Assembly (NCBI GenBank): GCA_029968055.1
Contig: JASCNX010000001.1
Location: forward strand, 1,364,001-1,428,000
DNA: 64,000 bases
Source of the DNA: Xenophilus aerolatus
Lineage (GTDB): Bacteria; Pseudomonadota; Gammaproteobacteria; Burkholderiales; Burkholderiaceae_C
Reading direction: 5' to 3'
The notes beneath the pieces were generated by a model. It searched no databases. It worked only from the letters and a program-made list of their open reading frames with translations, and was not told the origin of the DNA. This document shows positions 1-9,816 of the stretch, piece by piece. The translations under genes and the position numbers were made by a program. Position 1 is the first letter of the stretch. The number at the start of each line of letters is the position of its first letter.

Positions 1-29
1 TGGTTGACCGCACCGGCGGCAGACGTCAC
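1..29 (-). CDS. priB: Start of primosomal replication protein N (PriB), cut by window edge
   Basis: Only about nine codons are visible, beginning with a GTG that lies 13 bases downstream of the rpsF stop; the predicted N-terminus is VTSAAGAVN. In Burkholderiales the gene after rpsF is normally priB, a single-stranded-DNA-binding OB-fold protein for replication restart, followed by rpsR and rplI. The call is therefore mostly from gene order, and the visible residues are too few to confirm it. An ATG two bases upstream is followed at once by a stop, so the GTG is the sensible start. Confidence 0.4.
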
Positions 30-42
30 ATCAGTGAGCGAA

Positions 43-423
43 TCAGTTGCTGCTGTTGTTGGCAGCGTACTCGGCCTGCTGGGCCTTGCGGGCCTCTTCG
101 CGCTCGACCGTCTTCATCATCGACGACGGGCCGGTGTCGGCCTTCTTCTTCACCACGGTCAGGTGGCGCAGCACGGCGTCGTTGAACTTGAAGGCGTGTT
201 CGAGTTCGGACATCACGGCCTGGTCAGCCTCGATGTTCACGCACAGGTAGTGCGCCTTGTTCAGCTTGTTGATCTGGTAGGCGAGCTGGCGGCGGCCCCA
301 GTCCTCGACACGATGCACCTTGCCGTTGCCGGCGGCGATCATGCCCTTGTAGCGTTCCAGCATGGCCGGAACTTGTTCGCTCTGGTCCGGATGGATGAGC
401 AGAATGATTTCGTAGTGACGCAT
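43..423 (-). CDS. rpsF: 30S ribosomal protein S6
   Basis: Encodes a 126-residue S6, the small-subunit protein that binds 16S rRNA together with S18. The protein begins [20 protein letters not shown], typical of S6, and carries the family's internal segment [18 protein letters not shown]. The open frame extends further upstream, but the ATG at MRHYE is preceded by an AAGGAG ribosome-binding site at good spacing and matches the family N-terminus. The C-terminal tail is polar, as usual in betaproteobacterial S6. It is first in the rpsF-priB(-rpsR-rplI) operon and is served by a strong promoter about 110 bases upstream, with a hairpin in the leader. Confidence 0.97.
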   Translation of the reverse strand: MRHYEIILLIHPDQSEQVPAMLERYKGMIAAGNGKVHRVEDWGRRQLAYQINKLNKAHYLCVNIEADQAVMSELEHAFKFNDAVLRHLTVVKKKADTGPSSMMKTVEREEARKAQQAEYAANNSSN

Positions 424-449
424 GGCACTCCTTGTGGGTTGAAGCCCGC

Positions 450-480
450 GACCGCCCGATGCAAATATCAAGCATCGGTC
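450..480 (-). promoter_or_regulatory. Hairpin in rpsF leader, candidate S6:S18 autoregulatory element
   Basis: Within the roughly 110-base predicted leader is a stem made of GATGC/GCATC and an outer GACC/GGTC, with a four-base bulge GGGC on the start-codon side and a 9-base A/T-rich loop. In many bacteria the S6:S18 complex represses the rpsF operon by binding a bulged leader hairpin (known for the family). The stem is seen directly; the regulatory role is inference. Confidence 0.35.
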
Positions 481-539
481 GGCCCAGGCCTGGAAAGCCA
501 CCTACCGCGTCCTGGCAGTGTGGCAAGGCAAAGCCCACG

Positions 540-568
540 ATTATAGCAACCCGGAGACGGCGCGTCAG
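540..568 (-). promoter_or_regulatory. Sigma-70 promoter of the rpsF operon
   Basis: Read on the minus strand: -35 CTGACG, 17-base spacer, consensus -10 TATAAT. Transcription would start near position 533. The -35 box overlaps the stop codon of the upstream hypothetical gene, so the two genes are packed tightly although each can be transcribed independently. Confidence 0.8.
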
Positions 569-1044
569 CTACCGAGTGCCAGCTCCAGCGGTGTCGCCTT
601 CTCTGGGCCCACGGCCGACTTGATCTTCGGCGCGAGCGCGGCGAGTTCCTCGTAGGTGGTGGCGGCCTCGACGGCGAGATTGAGCCGGAAGCCGCGCAGC
701 CCCAGGGAAGCGGTGAGCCTCGTCGCCACCGGGTAGGCATCCTGGTAACGCTGTTGGGCGCTTCGGCTGTCCGTGACTGCGACGGAAGGGAGCGAGGCTG
801 CGGTATCGGGCACTGACGCCGTGGGCAGCCCCGCGTCGGATGCCGACGCCGCCGGACGGCCGAGAAGGCCCAGGTCAAGCAATTGATCCACATCCTCCTG
901 CACGACGCCCATCCCGGCGGCCAGCACGTCCGCCACGGAACGTCTGCCGTCGAACAGGATGAAGGCAGAGCGCTGGCGCGGCGTCAGCCGCACCGACCGG
1001 TCCTTCAGGACCTGCTGGCCGATTTCGGTCTTCAAGAGAATCAT
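565..1044 (-). CDS. Conserved hypothetical protein, about 159 aa
   Basis: I do not recognise a characterised family. The ATG at MILLKTEIGQQVLKD is chosen because a GAGGG ribosome-binding site lies at proper spacing; the frame continues upstream without a better start. The N-terminal 75 residues look like a compact helical unit (RLTPRQRSAFILFDGRRSVA followed by a segment rich in D, V and L), a pattern resembling winged-helix-like domains of response-type proteins. An Ala/Ser-rich linker (about residues 88-115) follows, then a second helical region around QQRYQDAYPVATRLTASLG. There is no signal peptide or membrane segment, so a cytoplasmic location is likely. The 3' end overlaps the rpsF -35 element. 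Function unknown. Confidence 0.75.
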   Translation of the reverse strand: MILLKTEIGQQVLKDRSVRLTPRQRSAFILFDGRRSVADVLAAGMGVVQEDVDQLLDLGLLGRPAASASDAGLPTASVPDTAASLPSVAVTDSRSAQQRYQDAYPVATRLTASLGLRGFRLNLAVEAATTYEELAALAPKIKSAVGPEKATPLELALGS

Positions 1045-1161
1045 CGTGTCGTCCCTCTTCGTCAGTCGGAGTGAGTGACCCCCGTCTTGCAACGAGGCGG
1101 AGTTTGACACCAAATACACAAATTATTTCAATTACGCCGGGCTGACAGGGTCATGACCATG

Positions 1162-1191
1162 AAAAAAGGCCGGGATTCGCCCGGCCCTTTT
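1162..1191 (-). terminator. Rho-independent terminator downstream of ppsA
   Basis: GGCCGGG and CCCGGCC arms form a 7-bp GC stem around a short loop, flanked by A6 on one side and TTTT on the other. On the minus strand the stem is followed by six T residues, about 70 bases past the ppsA stop. The weaker T tract on the plus strand could give some bidirectional function. Confidence 0.8.
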
Positions 1192-1259
1192 GTCGTCGCG
1201 CTGCAAGAGTGAGTGACTGGACGCCGGGCGCGATGTGTGCCCCGCGGCTTCCCAGCACG

Positions 1260-3653
<2,394 letters not shown>

Positions 3654-3868
3654 GGGAAAGCTCCGGAAGTTGAAATCGGCGCGGTCGCATGCAGGCGGGC
3701 GTGGGGCACGGTCGTTCTTCTTGCTCTGGGTGCGCGGCCGGGCTGCATGGAGGTGTGAGGTGGGTCGGGTCGGCGGCGGCGCGCGATCCCGATAATGGCG
3801 CGGATTGTAGGCGTCGCCCCGGACCGGCGCCGCAGGACTGGAACTACAGCGAAGGCACCCCACGCACC

Positions 3869-4690
3869 ATGCGCACCCGCACCGTTTTCTATGTCTCCGA
3901 CGGCACCGGCATCACGGCCGAGACCTTCGGCAATGCCGTCCTCAACCAGTTCGAGATCAAGCCGCGGCACGTGCGGCTGCCCTTCACCGACACGGTCGAC
4001 AAGGCCCACCAGGCGGTTCGGCAGATCAACCATACGGGCGAAGTCGAGGGCCTGCGCCCCATCGTCTTCACCACCCTGGCCGACATGGAGGTGCTGGAGG
4101 TGATCGAAACCGGCTGCAAGGGCATGCTGCTGGACATGTTCGGCACCTTCGTGCGGCCGCTGGAGATCGAGCTGGCGATGAAGTCCAACCACCGCATCGG
4201 CCGCTTCTCCGACGTCAGCAAGAGCAAGGAATACAACGATCGCATCGCCGCGATCGACTTCAGCCTGCAGCACGACGATGGCCAGAGCAACCGCGACCTG
4301 GAGGGCGCCGACGTCATCCTGGTGGGCGTGAGCCGCAGCGGCAAGACACCGACCTCGCTCTACCTCGCCATGCAGCACGGCCTGAAGGCGGCCAACTACC
4401 CGCTCATTCCCGAGGACTTCGACCGGCGCCAGTTGCCGCCCGCGCTGGTGCCGCACCGAAAGAAGATCTTCGGCCTGACCATCGCGCCCGACCGGCTGGC
4501 CGAGATCCGCAACGAACGCCGGCCCAACTCGCGCTATGCCAGCCTCGAGAACTGCCGCCACGAAGTGAGCGAGGCCGAGGCCATGATGCGCCGCGCCGGC
4601 ATCCGCTGGCTGTCGACCACCACCAAGAGCATCGAAGAGATCGCCACGACGATCCTGCAGGAGCTTCGGCCGGAACGATTGAGCTATTGA
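3869..4690 (+). CDS. ppsR: PEP synthase regulatory protein (kinase/pyrophosphorylase, DUF299)
   Basis: Bifunctional regulator that inactivates PEP synthase by ADP-dependent threonine phosphorylation and reactivates it by phosphate-dependent removal (known for the family). At 273 residues it has normal length. The N-terminus [15 protein letters not shown] is the family signature and a P-loop-like [11 protein letters not shown] starts at residue 153, followed by a conserved C-terminal region with [16 protein letters not shown]. The start at [10 protein letters not shown] is chosen because it places the signature at the very N-terminus, as in homologues. Its position head-to-head with ppsA, its target, with about 215 bases between, supports a shared control region. 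The two genes form a closed regulatory pair. Confidence 0.95.
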   Translation: MRTRTVFYVSDGTGITAETFGNAVLNQFEIKPRHVRLPFTDTVDKAHQAVRQINHTGEVEGLRPIVFTTLADMEVLEVIETGCKGMLLDMFGTFVRPLEIELAMKSNHRIGRFSDVSKSKEYNDRIAAIDFSLQHDDGQSNRDLEGADVILVGVSRSGKTPTSLYLAMQHGLKAANYPLIPEDFDRRQLPPALVPHRKKIFGLTIAPDRLAEIRNERRPNSRYASLENCRHEVSEAEAMMRRAGIRWLSTTTKSIEEIATTILQELRPERLSY

Positions 4691-4785
4691 GCCCATGTCA
4701 CCGCGTCGGCGAGGCCCGGACGCGTGACTACAGATTTCATAGCATCCGACGGCCGCTCCCTGAGCGCCTACAGCGTTTTATCGTC

Positions 4786-4820
4786 TTGAGATTTACTAAG
4801 CCTGATCTTATGATTCAGGC
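4786..4820 (+). promoter_or_regulatory. Promoter and overlapping dyad abutting the marR start codon
   Basis: A -35 TTGAGA and -10 TATGAT are separated by 17 bases. The -10 ends six bases before the ATG, so the transcript would begin at or beside the start codon (leaderless mRNA). A dyad GCCTGA-N9-TCAGGC covers the -10 and ends exactly at the base before ATG, fitting an autoregulatory MarR operator. There is no good ribosome-binding site. Confidence 0.6.
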
Positions 4821-5285
4821 ATGAGCCATCCCGCCGACGTGCTGCCCACGGCCATTCAGTTGCGGGCCGCCGTGTCCGGCCTCCAGCGCGAACTGCGCAG
4901 CCGAGCACCGGGCGATGGCCCGTCGACTTCCCAGCTCACGGTGCTCGCCCTGCTCCACCGCCTCGGCCCACTGCCGCCCTCGGGGGTCGCACGCCACGAG
5001 CGGGTCAAGCTGCAGAGCCTCACCCGGCTGCTGGCCGAGATGGAAGCCGCGGCGCTCGTCACCCGCGAGCCGGACCCCGTCGATGCGCGCCGCACCCTGC
5101 TCAGGTTGGCACCGGCCGGCGTCCGTGCCCTGACCGACGAGGCACACCGACGCGAGGCCTCGCTGGCCGATGCCATCGCGACCCGTCTGACAAATGCCGA
5201 ACGCGCGCGCCTTCGTGCCGCCTGCAGCCTGCTCGACCGGCTGGCACAGGCGCTGGCCGACGCGCCGGCGACCGCCTCCCACTGA
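4821..5285 (+). CDS. MarR-family transcriptional regulator
   Basis: A 154-residue MarR-type repressor: N-terminal dimerisation helix, a winged helix-turn-helix at about residues 38-95 (SQLTVLALLHRLG, VKLQSLTRLLAEMEAAALV, then the wing REPDPVDARRTLLRL), and a C-terminal dimerisation helix. MarR proteins commonly sense phenolic or lipophilic compounds and control an adjacent exporter. The next gene, 13 bases downstream on the same strand, is a FUSC-family membrane protein, which fits that pattern. The start codon appears to coincide with the transcription start, and an inverted repeat directly upstream is a plausible self-operator. Ligand unknown. Confidence 0.9.
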   Translation: MSHPADVLPTAIQLRAAVSGLQRELRSRAPGDGPSTSQLTVLALLHRLGPLPPSGVARHERVKLQSLTRLLAEMEAAALVTREPDPVDARRTLLRLAPAGVRALTDEAHRREASLADAIATRLTNAERARLRAACSLLDRLAQALADAPATASH

Positions 5286-5298
5286 GCGCAGCGTCGCC

Positions 5299-6348
5299 AT
5301 GCAAGCCAGCGTCCACAGCGCCCGACACGCCGCGAACTGGACGCACGCCGCCCAGCTCGGCGCCGCCGTGGGGCTGGCTTGGGGCGCGTCGGCGCTGCTG
5401 CACCTGCCCGAAGGTTTCTGGGCCGTGATGAGCGCGCTGATCGTGCTGCGTCCCACGGCGGGTGCCACCCTGGGCGCAGGCTGGGACCGCATCCGCGGCA
5501 CGTTGGCCGGCACGCTCCTCGGGCTGGCCGGCGTGGCGCTGCGCCACGTGCACGGCCTGGACAACAGTGCCACCACCCTGCTCATCGTCGGCCTGCTCGC
5601 GGCAGCAAGCGCGCTCGTGCCCTGGCTACGCAGCGCACCGCTCACGGCGCTGATCGTGCTCGGCAGCAGCGGCATGGCGCAGCACCCTGCGCTGCAGGTC
5701 GCGGCCCTGCGCGCGGTCGAGATGGGCATCGGCGTCGCTGTCGGGCTGCTGCTGTCCTTCGCCAGCCTGTGGCAGGCGACCGCTCGGCGCTTCGACTTGG
5801 CCTGCGCGCAGGTACTCAGGCAGATCGCCGACCAGGTGAGGCGGGACTTCGCCGCGCCGCCGCAAGATGCCAAGGAACGCGAAGGCCGCATGGACTCGCT
5901 TCGCACGGAGTTGCGCGCCCTGGCCGTGCTGGCCGTCGGTGCGCAACGCGAGGCACGCATCGCCGCCCGGCTGCGGCGCCGCCCGGCGCAGGGCGAACCC
6001 GTGCGTATGGCGCGCATCGCCACACGCACGCTGCATGATGCCGGCGCCTTTGCGCGCCACGCGGCTCTGCGCCGCGAAGACGAGCCTCACGGGGACTGCG
6101 CGGCGCTGGCCGCTGGCGTGGCGGGCGCGCTCGAAGCGGCGGCGGCGCAACTCGAAGGCGGGCCGCCGTTCGACGAGAGCGCGCGCCGCATCCACCGGCG
6201 CACGATAGTGTCGAGTGCGCACGGCGCTACATGGGTGCAGCCGTCGATGCGGCTGTTGATGCAGGATCTGGCAGCGCTGACGAAGCGCGCGGATACTGCG
6301 CCGCTCCGCCACAAGTCGGCCCCACGCGGTTGTGGAGCAGCCCGATAA
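5299..6348 (+). CDS. FUSC-family inner-membrane protein (putative aromatic-acid or drug exporter)
   Basis: A 349-residue protein with about six hydrophobic segments in its first 165 residues (for example LIVLRPTAGATLGAGWDRIR between helices 2 and 3, the characteristic FUSC sequence RPxxGxTxxxxxxRxxGT), followed by a mostly helical, Arg-rich cytoplasmic region of about 180 residues. FUSC proteins such as AaeB and YccS are linked to efflux of aromatic acids or to fusaric acid resistance; this one is half the size of AaeB and resembles the single-module form. It follows the MarR gene by 13 bases and probably shares its transcript. Substrate cannot be told from the sequence. The last 30 residues are low-complexity. 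Confidence 0.85.
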   Translation: MQASVHSARHAANWTHAAQLGAAVGLAWGASALLHLPEGFWAVMSALIVLRPTAGATLGAGWDRIRGTLAGTLLGLAGVALRHVHGLDNSATTLLIVGLLAAASALVPWLRSAPLTALIVLGSSGMAQHPALQVAALRAVEMGIGVAVGLLLSFASLWQATARRFDLACAQVLRQIADQVRRDFAAPPQDAKEREGRMDSLRTELRALAVLAVGAQREARIAARLRRRPAQGEPVRMARIATRTLHDAGAFARHAALRREDEPHGDCAALAAGVAGALEAAAAQLEGGPPFDESARRIHRRTIVSSAHGATWVQPSMRLLMQDLAALTKRADTAPLRHKSAPRGCGAAR

Positions 6349-6351
6349 AAA

Positions 6352-6419
6352 ACAACCGTTCGGGCCGAGCCTGTCGAAGCCCGGTGCGGCGCTTCGACAG
6401 TCTCAGCGCGAACGGTTGT
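6352..6419. repeat. Imperfect 29-bp inverted repeat (REP-like element)
   Basis: Two 29-base arms, ending in CTGTCGAAGC and beginning GCTTCGACAG, pair at 26 of 29 positions around a 10-base loop (CCGGTGCGGC). The motif CGTTCGGG...GCCTGTCGAAG resembles a palindromic interspersed repeat that I recall from several proteobacterial genomes. It sits between the convergent ends of the FUSC gene and ahpF and could act as a bidirectional transcript end, but has no T tract. Only one copy was noticed in this window. Confidence 0.75.
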
Positions 6420-6475
6420 GAGGGGCGAGCGGTCGTCCGAGGGCTCGCCGCGCTGAAGCGTCGAGCCCTTTGGAG

Positions 6476-8056
6476 TCAGGCCGCGACCGCCTCCTTCTCT
6501 TCCACCGGCGCCGTGGTGCGGATCAGGTGGTCGAACGCCCCCAGCGCCGCCTTCGCGCCATCACCGGCAGCGATGATGATCTGCTTGAAGGGCACCGTGG
6601 TCGCATCCCCGGCCGCGAACACGCCCGGCACCGAGGTCTGGCCGCGGTCGTCGACCACGATCTCGCCGTGCCGGCTCAGCTCGAGCGTGCCCTTGAGCCA
6701 ATCGGTGTTGGGCACGAGGCCGATTTGCACGAACACGCCCTCGAGTTCGACGCGGTGCGCCTCGCCGGTGCTCCGGTCCTTGTAGTTCAGGCCGTTCACC
6801 TTGTCGGTGCCGGTGATCTCGGTCGTCTGCGCGTTGGTCACCACGGTGACGTTGGCCAGGCTGCGCAGCTTGCGCTGCAGCACCTCGTCGGCACGCAGCT
6901 TGGTGTCGAACTCGATCAGCGTCACATGGCCGACGATGCCGGCCAGGTCGATGGCCGCCTCGACGCCCGAGTTGCCGCCGCCGATCACCGCCACGCGCTT
7001 GCCCTTGAACAGAGGCCCATCGCAATGCGGACAGTAGGCCACGCCCTTGTTCTTGAATTCCTTCTCACCCGGCACGTTGATGTTGCGCCAGCGGGCGCCG
7101 GTGGCCAGGATGATCGTGCGCGCCTTGAGCGTCGCACCGCTCTCGGTCTGAAGCTCGATGAAGCCGTCGCCGGGGACCAGCGCCTTGGCACGCTGCAGGT
7201 TCATGATGTCCACGTCGTAGTGGCGCACGTGCTCCTCCAGTGCCAGGGCGAACTTCGGCCCCTCGGTTTCCTTGACCGAGATGAAGTTCTCGATGCCCAG
7301 CGTATCGAGCACCTGCCCGCCGAAGCGCTCCGACGCGATGCCCGTGCGGATGCCCTTGCGCGCCGCGTACACGGCCGCCGCGGCGCCAGCCGGACCGCCG
7401 CCAACGATGAGCACATCGAAGGGCGACTTGGCGGAGATCTTCTTCGCCTCGCGCTCGACGCCGCTGGTGTCGATCTTGGCGAGGATCTCCTCCAGCGTCA
7501 TCCGGCCCGAGCCGAACTGCGTGCCGTTTAGGAAGACTGTCGGTACGCCCATGATCTGGCGCTCCTTGACTTCGTCCTGGAAAGTGCCGCCCTCGACCAT
7601 GGTGGTCTTGATGCGCGGGTTCTGCACGGCCATGAGATTCAGCGCCTGCACGACGTCTGGGCAGTTGTGGCAGGTGAGCGAGACGTAGACCTCGAACTCG
7701 AAGTCGCCGTCCAGGGCCTTGATCTGCTCGAGGATGGCCTGTTCCACCTTGGGCGGGTAACCGCCAACCTGCAGCAGCGCAAGGATCAGCGACGTGAATT
7801 CGTGGCCCATCGGCAGGCCGGCGAAACGCGGGCCGTGGCTCTCGCCGGGGCGGTTGATGGAGAACGACGGCTTGCGCTGGGTGTCGTCCCGGCTCTCGAT
7901 CACCGTGATCAGCTTCGACGTCTCGGCGATGTCCTTGAGCAGCGCCTGCGTCTCGATGGACGCCTGCGAATCGTCGAGCGAGGCGACGACCTCGATGGGC
8001 TGCGAGATGCGTTCGAGGTAACTGGCGAGTTGGGACTTGGTGGCGGCGTCGAGCAT
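6476..8056 (-). CDS. ahpF: Alkyl hydroperoxide reductase subunit F
   Basis: NADH-dependent flavoprotein disulfide reductase that recycles AhpC. The 526-residue product has the tandem thioredoxin-fold N-terminal domain with its redox pair C129-x2-C132 in [10 protein letters not shown], the same numbering as the Escherichia coli enzyme, then an FAD domain ([20 protein letters not shown]), a [12 protein letters not shown] redox-active disulfide, the NAD-binding [14 protein letters not shown] and the C-terminal FAD motif [11 protein letters not shown]. The start at [10 protein letters not shown] aligns with the family. It lies 184 bases after ahpC on the same strand, with a terminator-like hairpin between them, so expression is probably partly readthrough from the OxyR-controlled ahpC promoter. 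Confidence 0.97.
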   Translation of the reverse strand: MLDAATKSQLASYLERISQPIEVVASLDDSQASIETQALLKDIAETSKLITVIESRDDTQRKPSFSINRPGESHGPRFAGLPMGHEFTSLILALLQVGGYPPKVEQAILEQIKALDGDFEFEVYVSLTCHNCPDVVQALNLMAVQNPRIKTTMVEGGTFQDEVKERQIMGVPTVFLNGTQFGSGRMTLEEILAKIDTSGVEREAKKISAKSPFDVLIVGGGPAGAAAAVYAARKGIRTGIASERFGGQVLDTLGIENFISVKETEGPKFALALEEHVRHYDVDIMNLQRAKALVPGDGFIELQTESGATLKARTIILATGARWRNINVPGEKEFKNKGVAYCPHCDGPLFKGKRVAVIGGGNSGVEAAIDLAGIVGHVTLIEFDTKLRADEVLQRKLRSLANVTVVTNAQTTEITGTDKVNGLNYKDRSTGEAHRVELEGVFVQIGLVPNTDWLKGTLELSRHGEIVVDDRGQTSVPGVFAAGDATTVPFKQIIIAAGDGAKAALGAFDHLIRTTAPVEEKEAVAA

Positions 8057-8084
8057 GGTGATCTCTCTCTTTCGATGTCCTGAA

Positions 8085-8120
8085 AAACAAAAAGCCCGGG
8101 TGCGTGGCGCCCCCGGGCTC
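8085..8120 (-). terminator. Terminator/attenuator between ahpC and ahpF
   Basis: On the minus strand an AGCCCGGG/CCCGGGCT stem is followed by a T-rich tract (TTTTTGTTTTT). A second hairpin closer to ahpC, at 8168-8200 (CCACCTT/AAGGTGG extended by GCGCC/GGCGC), has no T tract and may stabilise the 3' end of the ahpC message. Together they would make ahpC more abundant than ahpF. Confidence 0.7.
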
Positions 8121-8240
8121 GACTCGGGGCGGCTGGTGAAAGCCGCCGGGCTGGTGCGTTCAGGCGAGCGCCATCCACCTTCCATCGAAGGTGGGGGCGC
8201 CGGGCCCGAAAGCCAGCCGGAGGCCGGTCATTGCGGGTGC

Positions 8241-8804
8241 TTAGATCTTGCCGACCAGGTCGAACGAGGGCTTGAGCGTGGCGGCGCCTTCTTCCCACTT
8301 GGCGGGGCAGACTTCACCGGGGTGGGCGGCGACGTACTGGGCGGCCTTGACCTTGCGCAGCAGGTCCTTGGCGTCGCGGCCGATGCCTTCGGCGGTGATT
8401 TCCAGCGCCTGGATCACACCATGCGGGTCGACGATGTAGGTGCCGCGGTTGGCCAGGCCCTGGTCTTCACGCAGCACTTCGAAGTTGCGGCTGATGGCCA
8501 GCGTGGGGTCGCCGATCATCGTGTACTTGATCTTGCCGATGGTCTCGGACGAGTCGTGCCAGGCCTTGTGGGTGAAGTGGGTGTCGGTCGAGACGGAGTA
8601 GATCTCCACGCCCATCTTCTGGAACTCGGCGTAGTGGTCGGCCACGTCGCCCAGTTCGGTCGGGCACACGAAGGTGAAGTCGGCGGGGTAGAAGAAGAAG
8701 ACGGCCCACTTGCCCTTCACGTCGGCATCGGACACGTCGACGAACTTGCCGTCCTTGTATGCGGTGGCCTTGAAAGGTTTGATTTCGGTGTTGATCACGG
8801 ACAT
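8241..8804 (-). CDS. ahpC: Alkyl hydroperoxide reductase subunit C (typical 2-Cys peroxiredoxin)
   Basis: Reduces hydrogen peroxide, organic peroxides and peroxynitrite with electrons from AhpF. The 187-residue protein has the peroxidatic Cys47 in [11 protein letters not shown] and the resolving Cys166 in GEVCPAKW, exactly as in the Escherichia coli AhpC1 class, with the C-terminal extension ending FDLVGKI. An AGAGGA ribosome-binding site precedes ATG. The gene has its own promoter, overlapped by a near-perfect OxyR recognition pattern, so peroxide induction is likely. The partner ahpF follows downstream. Confidence 0.98.
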   Translation of the reverse strand: MSVINTEIKPFKATAYKDGKFVDVSDADVKGKWAVFFFYPADFTFVCPTELGDVADHYAEFQKMGVEIYSVSTDTHFTHKAWHDSSETIGKIKYTMIGDPTLAISRNFEVLREDQGLANRGTYIVDPHGVIQALEITAEGIGRDAKDLLRKVKAAQYVAAHPGEVCPAKWEEGAATLKPSFDLVGKI

Positions 8805-8847
8805 TTGATTTCCTCTGTCGGTTGGTCAGAAAAATGGGCGAACCATG

Positions 8848-8911
8848 AGTATATGCATTAATCGAACACTTTCAATAGAAATAGGCTATTGATACTGGGT
8901 GTCCGGGCTAT
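8848..8911 (-). promoter_or_regulatory. ahpC promoter with OxyR-type operator
   Basis: On the minus strand -35 TTGAAA and -10 TATACT are spaced by 16 bases. Overlapping the -35 and extending upstream is ATAG-N7-CTAT (8875-8889), 7 bases, then a second 15-base unit ending CTAT (8897-8911), which is the spacing of the OxyR tetramer pattern ATAG-N7-CTAT-N7-ATAG-N7-CTAT with one poor quarter-site (GGGT). The rest of the 309-base ahpC-bfr intergenic region shows no other clear element apart from an AAGGA ribosome-binding site before bfr. Confidence 0.75.
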
Positions 8912-9113
8912 GGGATAACTGCGTGAAAGTCATCGTGTCGTCACATGCGTTCCATGTTGGCGCAAGCCCATGGCCGCGTGCGCGAGAGGGCAATACGAAC
9001 GCCTATCACGATCAAACGCATGCAGACCGTCAACGCGGGGCCTTCGCTTGAAGCGGCCGGCCCATGCTCGCAGAATCGCGCCCTGATCCGGATCAATACC
9101 AAGGAAAAAAGCC

Positions 9114-9590
9114 ATGAAGGGCGACCCCCAAGTCATCGACCACCTGCAGGCGCAGTTGAAGAACGAACTCACTGCCATCAACCAGTACTTCCTGCACTAC
9201 CGCATGCTCAAGCACTGGGGCCTGGACAAGCTGGCGAAGAAGGAATACGAGGAGTCGATCGGCGAGATGAAGCATGCCGACTGGCTCATGGACCGCATCT
9301 TCATGCTCGACGGCCTGCCAAATCTGCAGGACCTGGCCAAGCTCAATGTCGGCGAGGACGTGCCTGAACTGCTGCAGTGCGACCTGAAGGCCGAGTACGG
9401 CGCACAGGCCACCATCAAGGCCGGCATCGCGCATTGCGAGACCGTGCGCGACTATGTCTCGCGCGACCTGCTGCAGAAGATCCTCGACGACACCGAGGAG
9501 CACATCGACTTCCTCGAGACCCAGATCGACCTGGTCGGCAAGGTCGGTCTGCAGAACTACCTGCAGTCGCAGATGGGCGAGGTGAGCTGA
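9114..9590 (+). CDS. bfr: Bacterioferritin
   Basis: Forms 24-subunit heme-containing shells that oxidise and store iron. At 158 residues it has the same length as Escherichia coli Bfr and aligns without gaps. Heme ligand Met52 and ferroxidase residues Glu18, Glu51, His54, Glu94 and His130 are present. Position 127, normally the last Glu ligand, is Thr (segment LDDTEEHID), with Glu at 128 and 129 beside it. The start MKGDPQVIDHL matches the family and follows AAGGAAAAAAGCC. A Bfd ferredoxin that would release its iron is encoded 5.6 kb downstream. A terminator follows. Confidence 0.96.
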   Translation: MKGDPQVIDHLQAQLKNELTAINQYFLHYRMLKHWGLDKLAKKEYEESIGEMKHADWLMDRIFMLDGLPNLQDLAKLNVGEDVPELLQCDLKAEYGAQATIKAGIAHCETVRDYVSRDLLQKILDDTEEHIDFLETQIDLVGKVGLQNYLQSQMGEVS

Positions 9591-9633
9591 GAGCGCCCGG
9601 GCGCCGCCCTCGCGGCGGCACTCCCCTGACTAC

Positions 9634-9656
9634 GAGGCCCTGCGGGGCCTCTTTTC
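9634..9656 (+). terminator. Terminator after bfr
   Basis: GAGGCCC and GGGCCTC pair around a TGCG loop, followed directly by TTTT, about 45 bases past the bfr stop. Confidence 0.8.
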
Positions 9657-9771
9657 ATTCCGGCAGTCGGCCGGCGCGCTTTACCGAAACTTCACCGCTC
9701 CCAAAATCATAGCGGCTGGCGCAGACGGGGTGCGCGCCTGAGCCGATTCAGATCGCGACCTGCAGCACGAC

Positions 9772-9792
9772 AAATGACATCGATTCTCATTT
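9772..9792. promoter_or_regulatory. Putative Fur box upstream of the PepSY-ApbE iron operon
   Basis: A 21-base element with AAATGA and TCATTT ends and ATCGATT centre pairs at 7 of 10 symmetric positions and resembles the Fur pattern. It lies 25 bases upstream of the first start codon of the operon and next to a possible -10 TAGAAT. Iron-dependent repression of the operon is inferred from this and from the gene content. Confidence 0.5.
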
Positions 9793-9816
9793 GTATCGTT
9801 AGAATGCGGCGCGCCG

